The translations under genes and the position numbers were made by a program. Below the pieces are notes generated by a model that was given only the letters and a program-made list of their open reading frames with translations, was not told the DNA's origin and ran no database searches. From Candidatus Altimarinota bacterium (GTDB taxonomy: Bacteria; Patescibacteriota; Gracilibacteria; BD1-5; UBA6164): a DNA stretch of 45,856 bases. The DNA lies in NCBI GenBank assembly GCA_026988025.1, contig JALSMB010000044.1:1-45856 (forward strand), written 5' to 3'. Positions 32,443 through 43,391 of the stretch are shown piece by piece (within the stretch, counting starts at the first letter, position 1; each line of letters starts with the position of its first letter).

Positions 32443-32459
32443 TAAATTAAAAAAATGTT

Positions 32460-33791
32460 ATGAAAAAAAGATTATTATTGATACTTACACTAATTATTTA
32501 TTTTAGTGTTTATCCATCAGTTTGAGCAAGTTGTTTAATAAAAAATAAACCTGCCCCAGCTTTATCAGAGTATATAAAAAATAATAGGACCATAATTAAA
32601 AATATTACTAATTCTATAGTTAAAGCAAAAAATAAAAAAACAAGTTCTACTAAAGATTCAAATCAATCTTCATATTCTAAATTTAAAAAAGAAAAATGAG
32701 AAGAATTTGATAAAACTGCTGCAGAAACATCAAGTATATTTAATGAAATTTTTAATTTTACATGATATTATTCATATTTTAAATATTATGTAACTTACCC
32801 TATATCAAACGAAGTTCCTTCGCAAGTAAAAAGAGACTATAAATTAATAGATAATGAAAATAAGTGATTAACTCAATATTTAAAGCAAATAAATCAAAAC
32901 TGAGATTCTGATATAATTATTGAAAATGCTTGTAAATGAGTAACTAGGTGATTAGAAAAATGTAAAGTTGAATTAAATAACAAAAAATCAATAAAAATAA
33001 TATGAAAATTAATTAAAAATAATGATTTAATATTAGATTTATATAGAAACTCTATTATTTGAAGTGATGATGATTATAGTATAGAAGATTTTATTATAGT
33101 TGATGAAAATTTTATTGAACAAATTCAATTTGAATATTACTCACAAATTGCAGTATCAGAATGTAATCAAGAAAAATGATGATTTTTTGAACAAATAACA
33201 AGTGCGATAGGTGATATAAAACTTATTAATAAAGCTTGAGAAGATTGAATAAAAAAATGGCAAGATGCTTTTGCTTTACTTTTATGAAGTTGACCAGATT
33301 GAGAAGAAGCTAAAGTAGAACAAAAACAATTAAAAAAATACTTATCTGATAGCTGAATTCCAGGCGAAAAACAAGATATAATAATGAAAAACCTTGCTGA
33401 AACTAATTCAAAATGATTTTCATTTAATAATAGTTTTATAGAAAATACTTTTGATAGCACTAAAAAGAAATTAAAAAAAGATTTAGCAATATGGAAAAAA
33501 CAATATATATGAGATGCTTTACCTAAAAATACTCAAACAACGAGTATTAACCTAATTAAGAAAATAACTAATAACTCTGAAGTTACAAGAAATATTGAAA
33601 AAAATATTGATGAATTATATGAAAGTGAATTACCATATATATGAGTAGGTAATATAACAACTGAAACGTTAAGATCAAAAATAATAAATTCTCATTTTAA
33701 TATTCAAGATAGTATTTGAGTATTAGAAAATACTATAAAAATTTCATCAAAAGTATGTAAATCTCAATGAGGTTGATGAAAATGTGATTAA
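32460..33791 (+). CDS. exported protein, family unknown
   Basis: 443 residues with a signal peptide (1-23, ending V-G-A-S-C). Mature part is helical, Lys/Glu/Asn-rich, with about seven cysteines including a C-K-x-G-V pattern and a final C-K-S-Q-G-G-G-K-C-D. Not recognised. The ATG at 32455 is out of frame and fails after a dozen codons. Paired with the preceding exported gene and followed 22 bases later by map. Confidence 0.75.
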
Positions 33792-33813
33792 TTTAATAAA
33801 AATAAATAAAAAT

Positions 33814-34557
33814 ATGTTAACAAAAGAAGAAATAAAAATAATGAGAAATAATGCTGAAATTCATAAATTAGTATTTAATGAAATAGAAAAAACACTTAAA
33901 AATTGAACTTCTTCTATGGAAATAGATGAATTATGCTGAAAAATAGCAAAAGAACATAATGTACTATGTTGATTTAGATGAGTATATGATTTCCCTAATA
34001 ATATATGTATTAGTGTAAATGATGTAGTAGTTCACTGAACTCCAAAAAAATGATTAAATTTTTATGATGGAGATTTGGTAACTTTTGATTTTTGAATAAA
34101 AGATAAAAAAGTGTGAATAAATACAGATGCAGCTATATCACTAATAGTATGATGAAATGAAAAAAATCCTAAATGAGCTAAATTAATAGAAGCAAATAAG
34201 AGAGCTTTATATGCATGAATTTCTCAATGTAAAGTATGAAATAAAGTTTGAGATATTTCTGCTGCAATACAAAAAGAAATAGAATGATCATGATATAAAG
34301 TAGTAAAAGATTTAACATGACATGCTATTTGAAAAGAATTACATGAGACTCCTTATATACCAAATTTTTGAAAAGCATGAAACTGAGTTAAACTTCAAAA
34401 ATGAATGACTCTTGCTATAGAACCTATATTATGAGAAAAAAGCTGACAAATAGTTGATGAATGAGGTTGGGAAATTTATATAAAAGATGGTAGTTTATGA
34501 TGTCAATATGAACATACTATACTTATTACAGACTGAGAACCTGAAATTATAATATAA
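33814..34557 (+). CDS. map: methionine aminopeptidase, type I
   Basis: 247 residues. The five metal ligands are visible in order: D in V-T-F-D-F-G, D in I-N-T-D-A-A, H in L-T-G-H-A-I-G, E in A-I-E-P-I and E in Q-Y-E-H-T-I. V-V-H-G-T-P carries the substrate-binding His. It removes the initiator methionine from nascent proteins. Normal length, no N-terminal zinc extension. Confidence 0.95.
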
Positions 34558-34568
34558 AATTAATTATA

Positions 34569-35489
34569 ATGTTATTTAAAGAAGCACATAATAAATTTCT
34601 AAATTACTTAGAAGTAATAAAAAATAAATCACCTAGAACTGTAGAACAATACGATAGGCATCTTAATAAATTTCAAACATTTATTTTCGATAAAAAATTA
34701 GATATAAATACTTTTAATGTATCGGATATAAATTTAGAAATATCTGAAAATTTTAGGAGTTATTTATATGAAAAAAATAGATCAATTTCAATAAAAACAG
34801 CTAATGCTTATATGATAACATTAAGAAGTTTTTTAAAATTTTTAGAGAAAAAATGATATAATAGTCTATCAGCAACTGCTATTGATTTAATAAAAGCAGA
34901 GGAAAGACATGTAGAATTTTTAAATGAAGAAGAATTAGAAAGATTATTTAACTCCCCTGATACTAAAACTATAATATGAACTAGGGATTTAGCTATAATG
35001 GAATGTGTTTACTCAACATGACTCAGAATATCAGAATTGACTGCTCTTAATATATCAGATATAAATCTAAGAAGAAGAGAATTTGCAGTAAGATGAAAAT
35101 GAAGAAAAGTAAGAGTCGTATACCTAACAAAACATTCAGCTAAATTAATAGAAGATTATATTGAAAAAAGAAATGACCATATGTCTCCTCTTTTCATTAG
35201 GCATAATATTAAAAAAGAGCATATTGATATGTTAGAAGATGAAAAAGTAAGATTAACAAGATTTTTTATAACCAATATGGTTAAAAAATATGCACAAAAA
35301 GCATTTATATTAAAAAATATTTCAGCTCATACTCTTAGACATTCTTTTGCTACAACTTTGTTAAGTAACTGAGCAGATTTAAGAGCTATTCAAGAAATGC
35401 TATGACATGCTAGTATCACAACTACACAAGTTTATACACATGTTACTAATAAAAAATTAAAAGATGTTCATTCGAAATTTTTTAAATAA
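34569..35489 (+). CDS. Xer-type tyrosine recombinase
   Basis: 306 residues: N-terminal SAM-like core-binding domain (1-95) and C-terminal catalytic domain with the R-K-H-R-H-Y set: R in T-G-L-R-I-S-E-L, K in G-K-G-R-K-V-R, H and R in H-T-L-R-H-S-F-A-T, H in L-G-H-A-S and Y in V-Y-T-H-V. Length and motifs are those of XerC/XerD/XerA, which resolve chromosome dimers at dif. No dif-like site, integrase att repeat or phage gene is next to it, so a housekeeping role is more likely than an element integrase. Confidence 0.9.
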
Positions 35490-35526
35490 AAAGAAGATAT
35501 TAAATATATTTAATATCTTCTTTTTT
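35487..35526. terminator. shared terminator between convergent genes
   Basis: 15-base-pair stem (35491-35505 with 35508-35522) with A- and T-runs; it contains the stop codon of the minus-strand gene. Confidence 0.85.
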
Positions 35527-36429
35527 CACCTCTATTATTAAATCTTTTCTTTCAATTACAAAATGATAATTTATATTATCTTTTTTAAACTCATCAAACT
35601 TATCAAAAACTTTTTTTTCAGGATTTACAAAATAAAAATCTGTATTTTCATTTAACATATAACTAATTCAGAAATCACTAGCAGTATCTCACATTCATCA
35701 AACTATATTCGTGAAAATTCAATTATCTATTAGTCTTTTAATAAATCAGCTTTTATGATCTTTACCCCATAATGGCATATATTCTTGAGTATTTATAGAT
35801 AAAAAACTTCAAACTCAAAATATTTGTTTAATATATTGTTCTCATATGTTTTTTCAAATATATTTTTTCAATAAATCTAGATATATATCAAAAATAAAAT
35901 CTGGAGCTCATGAAACAAATATAAAATTTTTCCCACCTTCTAATATTTCTTTTAATTTTTTAAATGAAAATCTAAATGGATTAATTTTTTCCTTCTTTTT
36001 AAAACTATATTTAATATAAGCAAGATATTCATCCCACTCTACTAAATTTTTATGTTTTAATAATAAAAATATACCTGCATTTAAATATTCAAAATATTCT
36101 ATTTCTTTATTATAAGCCTTTTTTTCTAAGTCATTAAAAAATTTAACATCCTTTAAAAAATTAGAATAATCATCTAAATCCATATCAAAGTAATCTTGTT
36201 TTTTAACAAATTTTATAAATAAACTTACTGCTTCTTTTTGTAAAGTTCATCTAAAAAAAGTACCATCTAAATCTGATATAAAATATTCTCATTTTGTAAA
36301 TTTTTCTATCTTATCTTTATAATAATCATTATCAAAATGATTACAATTAAAGGTAATTCATAAAATCTCTAATATATCTCTAGTATTTTGTTTACTATTA
36401 AGTTCAACTAATGCTTTTTCTAAAATCAT
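35500..36429 (-). CDS. HAD phosphatase, SerB-like
   Basis: 309 residues. D-L-D-G-T-F-F-R-G-T (about residues 53-62) is motif I, F-V-S-G-A-P motif II, the lysine of G-K-D-H-K-S-G motif III and G-M-G-D-T-A-S-D motif IV, the pattern of the HAD-IB group of phosphoserine-phosphatase-like enzymes. A long helical cap lies between motifs I and II. Substrate not determinable. It is divergent from pth. Confidence 0.8.
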
Positions 36430-36548
36430 TTTTATTAAATTATTAATTATAAATAAATTATAACATAGATAAATTAATTTAAAAGTTTATTTTTATATTT
36501 ATTTATTTATAATAATAATAAATAAAATTAATTCTATAATTTAAAATA

Positions 36549-37073
36549 ATGAAATTAATAGTTTGATTATGAAATCCATGAAAAGAATATGAAAAAACAA
36601 AACATAATATTTGATTTTTGTTTTTAGATTATTTAGTAGAAAATAATACATTTTCAGACTTCAAAAAAGATACTAAATTTAAAGCAGAAATATCAACTTG
36701 AATATTCAAATGAGAAAAAACCATTTTATTAAAACCTATAACTTATATGAATCTAAGTTGAGATTCTATTATAAAAATAATTAATTTTTATAAAATTAAT
36801 TTAGAAGATATTATTGTTATATACGATGACATGAGTATGGATTTTTGAAAAATTAGGTTTAGAGCAAAATGAAGTGCTTGATGACATAATGGTATAAAAA
36901 GTATAATAAGTCATTTAAAAGATGAGTTTAATAGAATTAAAATATGAATTTGATATAATGATAATTATCAAGTATCAGATTGGGTTTTATCAAAATTTAC
37001 AAATGATGAATTAAATCAATTAGATAGTGAAATTTTTGAAAATGTAAAAAATATACTTTCAGAAAAAATATAA
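36549..37073 (+). CDS. pth: peptidyl-tRNA hydrolase
   Basis: 174 residues. L-G-N-P-G (residues 7-11), K-H-N-I-G with the catalytic His, K-P-I-T-Y-M-N, Y-D-D-M with the catalytic Asp, and G-G-H-N-G-I-K-S are all present, and the length is normal. It frees tRNA from stalled peptidyl-tRNAs. A TATAAT at 36535-36540 ends 8 bases before the ATG, so the mRNA may be nearly leaderless. The 36430-36548 gap is otherwise AT-rich with a weak inverted repeat around 36507-36535. Confidence 0.95.
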
Positions 37074-37091
37074 TATATAAAAATTAAAATA

Positions 37092-38423
37092 ATGAAAAAT
37101 AAAATATATATAATATGAATAGGTTGAATATGAATCTCAGCACTTGCTAGATTTTATTTATCTCAATCATATACTGTGTACTGAAGTGATATGAATTCAT
37201 CAGAATTAATAAATCAATTAAAAAATGAGTGAGCATATATAAATATCTGAGAAAAAGCAGATATACTAGATAAAGATTTTGAATATGTAGTTTATACAGA
37301 AGCAGTACCTGATACACAAAGTGAAATAATAAAAGCAAAAGAATTATGATTAGAATTATTAACTTATCCTGAAGCAATCTGAAAAATCACTACTAATAAA
37401 AAATTAATAACTATTGCATGAACACATGGTAAATCTACAACCGCTTCTCTTACTAGCCTAGTATTAAAAAATTCAAATATTGATTTTACAAGTATAGTAT
37501 GAACAATATTAAAAGAATTTGATAATAAAAATTTTTATTATAGAAAAGAATGACTTGAAGATGAATATTTTATTCTTGAGGCTTGTGAATATAAAAGAAG
37601 TTTTTTAAATTATAAACCTACAGTATGAGTAATAATTAATATTGATTTAGACCATTTAGATTATTATAAAGATTTAGAAGATTATATTTCAGCATATAAA
37701 GAATACATAAATAATATACATTCATGATGATTTGCTATAATTAATTGAGATGATATTAATTGTAAAAAATTAATTTGATTAAGAAAAGATATAAGCTATA
37801 TAGAAGTATTTAAAAATTATTTTCACCATAATGGACAACAAATAAACTTCCCTATTATAGACATGAAAGTTCCTTGAAATCATATATTATTTGATGCTAA
37901 AATAGCATACATTATTTGACATATGATATGAATTAATGATGCTAAAATTATAGAATCATTAGAATTATATTCATGAGTTTGGAGGAGAATGGAGAGGATT
38001 TGAAACACTGTCCATAATAATTTATTAATGAGTGATTATTGACATCATCCAACTGAAATTAGTCTAACATTAAAGGCAATAAAAGACAACAATTTAGACA
38101 AAAAAATATTGACAGTTTTTCAACCACATCAATATTCTAGGACATATGAGTTATTAGATGACTTTAAAAATTCTTTTAAAAATACTGATGAATTAATAAT
38201 TCCAAATATATATGAGTCAAGAGATTCCAAAGAAGATAAAGAAAAAATAAATACTGAAAAATTTATAAAAAAATTATCTCATAAAAATATTGTAAATTGA
38301 AATTGATTAAATAATACAATTAACTTAATTGAAAAATTTGATAAAGAAAATTCTTGAGCAATAATTATATTAATGTGAGCCTGAGATGTTGATAATTTAA
38401 GATATAAAATAAAGACTGTTTAA
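37092..38423 (+). CDS. murC: UDP-N-acetylmuramate--L-alanine ligase
   Basis: 443 residues. N-terminal G-I-G-W-type nucleotide fold (I-G-I-G-G-I-G-I-S-A-L-A), ATP loop G-T-H-G-K-S-T at about residues 110-116, E-A-C-E-Y, S-D-Y-G-H-H-P-T-E-I and Q-P-H-Q-Y-S-R-T in the order of MurC. It adds the first alanine of the peptidoglycan stem in the cytoplasm. A little short for the family because of compact loops. Most glycines are TGA. Confidence 0.95.
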
Positions 38424-38445
38424 AATTTAAACAGTCTTTATTTTT
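38406..38445. terminator. 40-base perfect palindrome, shared terminator
   Basis: 20 + 20 bases without mismatch. It contains the murC stop codon (38421-38423) and touches the stop codon of the convergent surface-protein gene (38444-38446). Confidence 0.9.
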
Positions 38446-41293
38446 ATTTAGAAAATCATTTTGGTGGATTAATTTGATTTTTTGGATTAAATTTAATTAT
38501 GAATGATATTCAATCATCTTCAGTTCAATCACATCTTAATTCAAATTTTCTTATATAATTTAAGTCATATATTTCTGCTAAATCATAATCTATTGTAGTT
38601 TGTCCTCAAGGTAATGTAAAAGAATTTCATCAAATAACAGCTCATCATATAGTATTTCTTGTAAATATAGAACCAAACAATTCTAATCTATTTCATAATT
38701 CAGAATCGTTATAAGCTACTCAATAATTATTTGCACTTCTTATTGCTCAGTCAGCATAAATTAATGCATTTATATATGTAACATCATTTTTAATATAAAT
38801 ATTTCATTCTTTATTATAATCATAATTCATATTATAATTATCCTTTAATACAATTATTCATAAATTTTTATCTATATTTTCATCAATAATAAAATTTCAA
38901 TTTTTAATTATAATTGTATCATTTGGATTTAAAGAATTTTTTACTTCACTATATTTCACATCTCAATCTATATAGATTACTCAATTTATATTTTGAGTTT
39001 TTGATGATGTTCTATTTTTCATTAATGAATATGCATTTTTTCTAATTTCTCATCTTAAACTTCATTTGCTCAAATCTGATATATTAGATTTTTGTCATGT
39101 TTGATCAGCTTTTCAATCTCATTGCAAACTACCTATTATTTTTACTCATAATGTTTCTACATCACATGAGGATGTTCAATTATATTCAAAATTATCTAAA
39201 TTATATTTTACTGTTTTTCAAGCTATATTATAATTTACTTCTAATAACTCAATTTCTAATTTTGGTGATTTTAATAAATTTTCTGTTGCATCTATATTTC
39301 ATGAAAAACTTAATTCAGAAATATTTGGAGTTCATCATAAATTTTTATTTATCAAATCAAATTTATTCCAATAATGTCCAATTATTTTATTTTTCACTAT
39401 ATTTTGATTTAAATATGTAAATCCATTTATAAAATTTACATTTCAAATATTATCTAATTTTATTTTATAATCTAAATCTTTTCATATTTGTGGAACTTCA
39501 TCACTTATTGTTTTAAATTCTGAAATTTGTAATGGTTTTTTAAATATATTAGTATTAGAACTATTTTCATATTTATATATTTCAGAAATTTGTGAGTTAT
39601 CAATATATAATTGTCACCACTTATTCATATTAATTTTAAATCTCTCTACAAATTCTCAAGGCACATATGAATTTATAAAAAAACGTACTTCTCATAATGA
39701 ATTTGAAGTTAATCAATAATAATTTAAATTTGTAGCTATTTCTCACGAGTGTGGAGTAGTCATATTAAATTGAATAGTATCACTTATATTTAATGGAGAA
39801 TATTCTAAAATATCTATATCTTTATTATAGATAAGATTATTATATTTATCTCTCAGTGTTATAATATAAGTATATTTATCTCAATTATTTGCAAATAATA
39901 TTCATTTAGTTCAATTTAATTCTATAGTAGTTTTATCTTGATCTAAATCTCATGGATATATAGTTATAGATTTATTAACCTCTCTAATATTTCAAACATT
40001 ATCAATCATACATAAATATAATATATGATTTCATGAAACAGTATAATTTATTATTTCATTATTTATAACTTCTGTTCAATATATAGAAACTCCATCATTA
40101 CAAGTTTGATTCCATTTATATTTCAAACTATTTGGTCAACTTAAATAATCATCTCAACTAACTTTAATTTTATTTTGATCACTAGCTTTAAAAGGATTAA
40201 AAATTGCATTAATATTCAATTCTTCAGGTTTTATATTATCCAATTTTTCAATTAAAAATTGTTTTGTTGTAGTTATATTTGCATTATCTTTAATTGTAAT
40301 TTGATATAATCAATTAATATTTACAATTAATTCTTTATAACTATCTACACATCAACTCATATCATCTTGACATGCTAACCATAATTTTCTAGTTCACTTT
40401 TTCCATCACATATTAGTGTCTGAAAAATCATTTACATCAGATGTAGCAACTACTTGTCAACATTTTTCATTTCATGCATTATCAGAGACACATTTAATAT
40501 GAGTTCATCTAGCTAAATAATAAATTACTTCTCACTCTACAGAACATCCACTTCATCAATTATCAGTACAAGTTACTCATATCTTTTGTTTTCAATCAAC
40601 AATTTCAGCATATTTAAAAAATTCTATTTCAGGTAAAGTTTTATCAATATTTTTAATATTATATGACTTAATTAAAGTGTTTCATGCTGAATCAGTAATT
40701 GATAAATTTCATGTACATCATCATTCTATATCACATGTAAAACTTGGTGAAGCATTTCAAACTAACCAGTCAGTATTCCATGTTTCATCACCAAATTTAG
40801 TAGCACTTCATGTTAATTTTGCAATTTTACTTCAATTAACCCAAGTATCATTTGTATCTACATAAGAAATACTTCAAATAGGATCTGTTTTATTAATTTT
40901 CCAAACATGATATTTTACAGAAAGACTTCTTCATAAATTATCTACAATATTTAAAGTTCAAGTTCAATTTTCAGTAACTAAAACACTATCAACAGTATTA
41001 GAATCACAAGTTGTACTTGTACAGTAAAAAGAAACTTCTATATTTTTATTTATAAAAGTATTAATTGCTTTTTCTCAATACTCTCAATCAACAACAGGAG
41101 TTCAAAAAATTGCTTCTCAATTATTTATATCAATAGGTGCACCTCATTCTTCATAAAAATAAATTTGTCCAGTTAACTCAGGTATAGATGGTACTTCAGT
41201 TCATCACGAAGAAGTACTACCAGTTCCATTTGCAAAAGAAAAAGCAATAAAAACAATATTAAATACTATTATTAAGAATAATTTTATCATCAT
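38444..41293 (-). CDS. giant exported surface protein with Ig-like repeats
   Basis: 949 residues with a signal peptide (1-21, ending A-F-S-F-A-N). The first two thirds look like several bacterial Ig-like or adhesion domains: repeated patterns such as L-S-I-T-D-S-A-G-N-T, C-V-S-D-N-A-G-N and I-D-N-V-G-N-I-R, each with a D-x-x-G-N turn. Many paired cysteines are present. The last third shares the domain found at the end of the 517-residue protein at 3399-4952 (Y-I-K-N-D-V-T-Y-I-N-A-L, Y-A-D-G-A-I, L-F-G-S-I-F-T-R-N-T-I-G-G, and a final F-N-P-K). An adhesin is the most natural guess. ATG 41290 is a possible alternative start. Confidence 0.8.
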
Positions 41294-41340
41294 ATAGTTA
41301 TATTAGATTATATATAATTATATTATAACATAATAAAAAT

Positions 41341-41382
41341 AATAAAACAAAAAAACACCTTTAGGTGTTTTTTTGTTTTATT
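41341..41382 (-). terminator. terminator after small exported protein gene
   Basis: 20-base-pair stem (41341-41360 with 41363-41382) with ACACCT/AGGTGT core; the stop codon at 41378-41380 is inside it. Confidence 0.85.
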
Positions 41383-41749
41383 CAATACCTCAATCACTTA
41401 CATTTGGTGCTTGAGTATCAGTATATCTAACTGTACATGCTTGTCCAGTTACATTATAAGAAGTTCTACTTTCGGCATTCCAATTTCAACATCTATAACT
41501 TGATCATCTAGTATAAGTTGTAGTTTGAACATTTCATGAACAATCAGAAACTCAATTATTCCAAGAAGTACAACTAACTCATGACATAGCACTAGCATCA
41601 GAAAATGTTTTTCATTGTATTTCACATGATACACTAGATGTATAATTATAACAAGTATAATCATCATTAGCCATAGTATAATAATATGAACCTCCTGCAA
41701 TTGCAAATAGTATAATAATTCAAGAAATAATAATATTTTTATTTTCCAT
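41378..41749 (-). CDS. small exported Cys-rich protein
   Basis: 123 residues. One hydrophobic segment (5-22), then a Tyr/Ser/Thr-rich mature part with seven cysteines. The S-C-T-S-W-N-N-G-V-S-D-C and T-T-T-Y-T-R-G-S-S-Y-R-C stretches suggest a disulphide-rich beta domain. Family not recognised; size and layout recall the exported proteins at 2484-3374 but no alignment was seen. Confidence 0.7.
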
Positions 41750-41772
41750 TTTTCAAGTTATTAAATAATAAA

Positions 41773-43290
41773 TTAATCTATATTATAATAAAGACTTTGT
41801 TTAAATCAATCTTTATTTAATAATTTGATTGGGTTATTCTCCCATATTCACCTAGTTCTATTTAATACCCACCAAGGAGCAAATCAACTTATTTTTCTAT
41901 CCAATAAAAACTGATTATCAATAGTGTATCATTTTTCTTTCGATTTTTCTAAAATTAAATTTAATTCTGTATTAGTTAATAAAGAAGTTCAATTTATTTT
42001 AGTATTTAATAAATATTTAATATCTGAATATTGCCTTGTAATTATAGGATTTTTCTTACTAATATATAATTCATTTCAATTAGTATCAAATAACATAAGA
42101 TATGTCATTCAATTAGTTATCATTTTATTTCAAGTATATCAATATACAGAGTCAAAATTATCTAAACTTAAAAAATTTTCCATTCAAGGAGTATTTCTAT
42201 TAAATTCAAAAATTAACACATTAAAATCTCAATTATATTTTTTTCAATCTTTTGTTAATAAAACTCAAGCTTTAAATTCAAATTCATTTCATAGTGATGA
42301 TTTAATTATTTTTATATTACCTCAATTAATATCTGAAGATTTTACTAATACAGATGTATCTGAGTTATGCAGATTAAAATCAATATTTTGTGCAAATTGA
42401 TTATTAAAATCAAATAATATATATATTCAATTGTATCAATCTGAAAAATTATTATATGAAGCCCTAAGTCTTAATCTAGTTAGAGGATAAGTATCAATTT
42501 CAAAAGAATATTTTCATTCTTCATCTGTAATTGTAGAAATATTTTTATAGTTAAGAATTTCAATTTTAGCTCATTTTAAAGATTTTCATAGATTAAAAAC
42601 TCTTCAACTAATTTTATATTTTATTTTTTTTATTCATTCATCTTTCTTTATTTTTAATGCATTATCATAATCTCATGCAAAATCATATAGATAAGATAAT
42701 TGTTGATTATCTTCTTTTGTTTTATTTTTTTTATTTTCTAATCTTTTGTATCTTTCTAAAAATGATTCTCAATTATATGGATCTAATAGACTATTATGCA
42801 TTATAAGATTTGGTGCGAGTTCATTTTTTTCTAATAATCTAATTCAACTTCTTTCATTATTAGGTTCTCAATAAATATATTTATTTTTTTTATATGAATT
42901 ATATATATCAGTAATTGCTTGATTCTTAATATTTTTATTATTAGATTTATCAATTTCATTAATTAATTTTTTATCAAATTTAATAACTGTATATGAATCA
43001 TCAGTAAAAGTATTAATATAAAAATTTTCATTTAATAAATCAACATTCAAAATAACTCATGTTCATTTAACGAAATATCATAAAAAATCCTCGACTCATT
43101 CATAATTTTCTGGATTAATTATATCATTATCTATATTTATCTCTTTATTTTTTTCCGATATAATATTATCCATAGTATTATTGCCTACATTAGAAAATAT
43201 TTTTTTATTTTTAGAAGAATTATTAACAAAAAGTAAAATAGCTCCTAGTAATAGGATAAATACAGTAATATATATAAATTTCTTTTTCAT
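41773..43290 (-). CDS. membrane-anchored surface protein with carboxypeptidase-regulatory-like domain
   Basis: 505 residues. N-terminal membrane segment (5-22) with a Lys-rich start, a Lys/Asn linker, an unassigned domain, then from about residue 215 a fold like carboxypeptidase-regulatory or Cna-B repeats: I-S-G-R-V-F-N-L-G, G-A-K-I-E-I-L, T-D-E-E-G-K-Y-S-F-E-I. The C-terminal 250 residues are beta-rich and unrecognised, with several Trp near the end (A-P-W-W-V-L-N). It sits 24 bases before the small exported protein gene and may be co-transcribed. Confidence 0.7.
41782..41809 (-). promoter_or_regulatory. promoter for small exported protein gene
   Basis: Reading leftward: TTGATT (41804-41809) and TATAAT (41782-41787), 16-base spacer. 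It overlaps the 3' end of the preceding gene on the same strand. Confidence 0.5.
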
Positions 43291-43343
43291 AATAATATGA
43301 TATTAAATATTAAATATATAGTATATATTTAATTAGTTAACAC

Positions 43344-43372
43344 AAAAAAAACACCCTATTAAAAGTGTTTTT
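43344..43372 (-). terminator. terminator after secD
   Basis: 8-base-pair stem (43347-43354 with 43365-43372) and, on the minus strand, a T-run after it. Confidence 0.65.
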
Positions 43373-43391
43373 AAATTGACATAAATATATA

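Noticed and set aside
34569..35489. Integrase of a mobile element
   Set aside because: No attachment-site repeats, phage or plasmid genes nearby, and the protein has the size and motifs of housekeeping Xer recombinases.
41924..42400. 158-residue plus-strand reading frame
   Set aside because: Opposite-strand shadow of the 505-residue surface protein (41773-43290), which reads through with TGA=Gly and has a membrane anchor and a recognisable domain.
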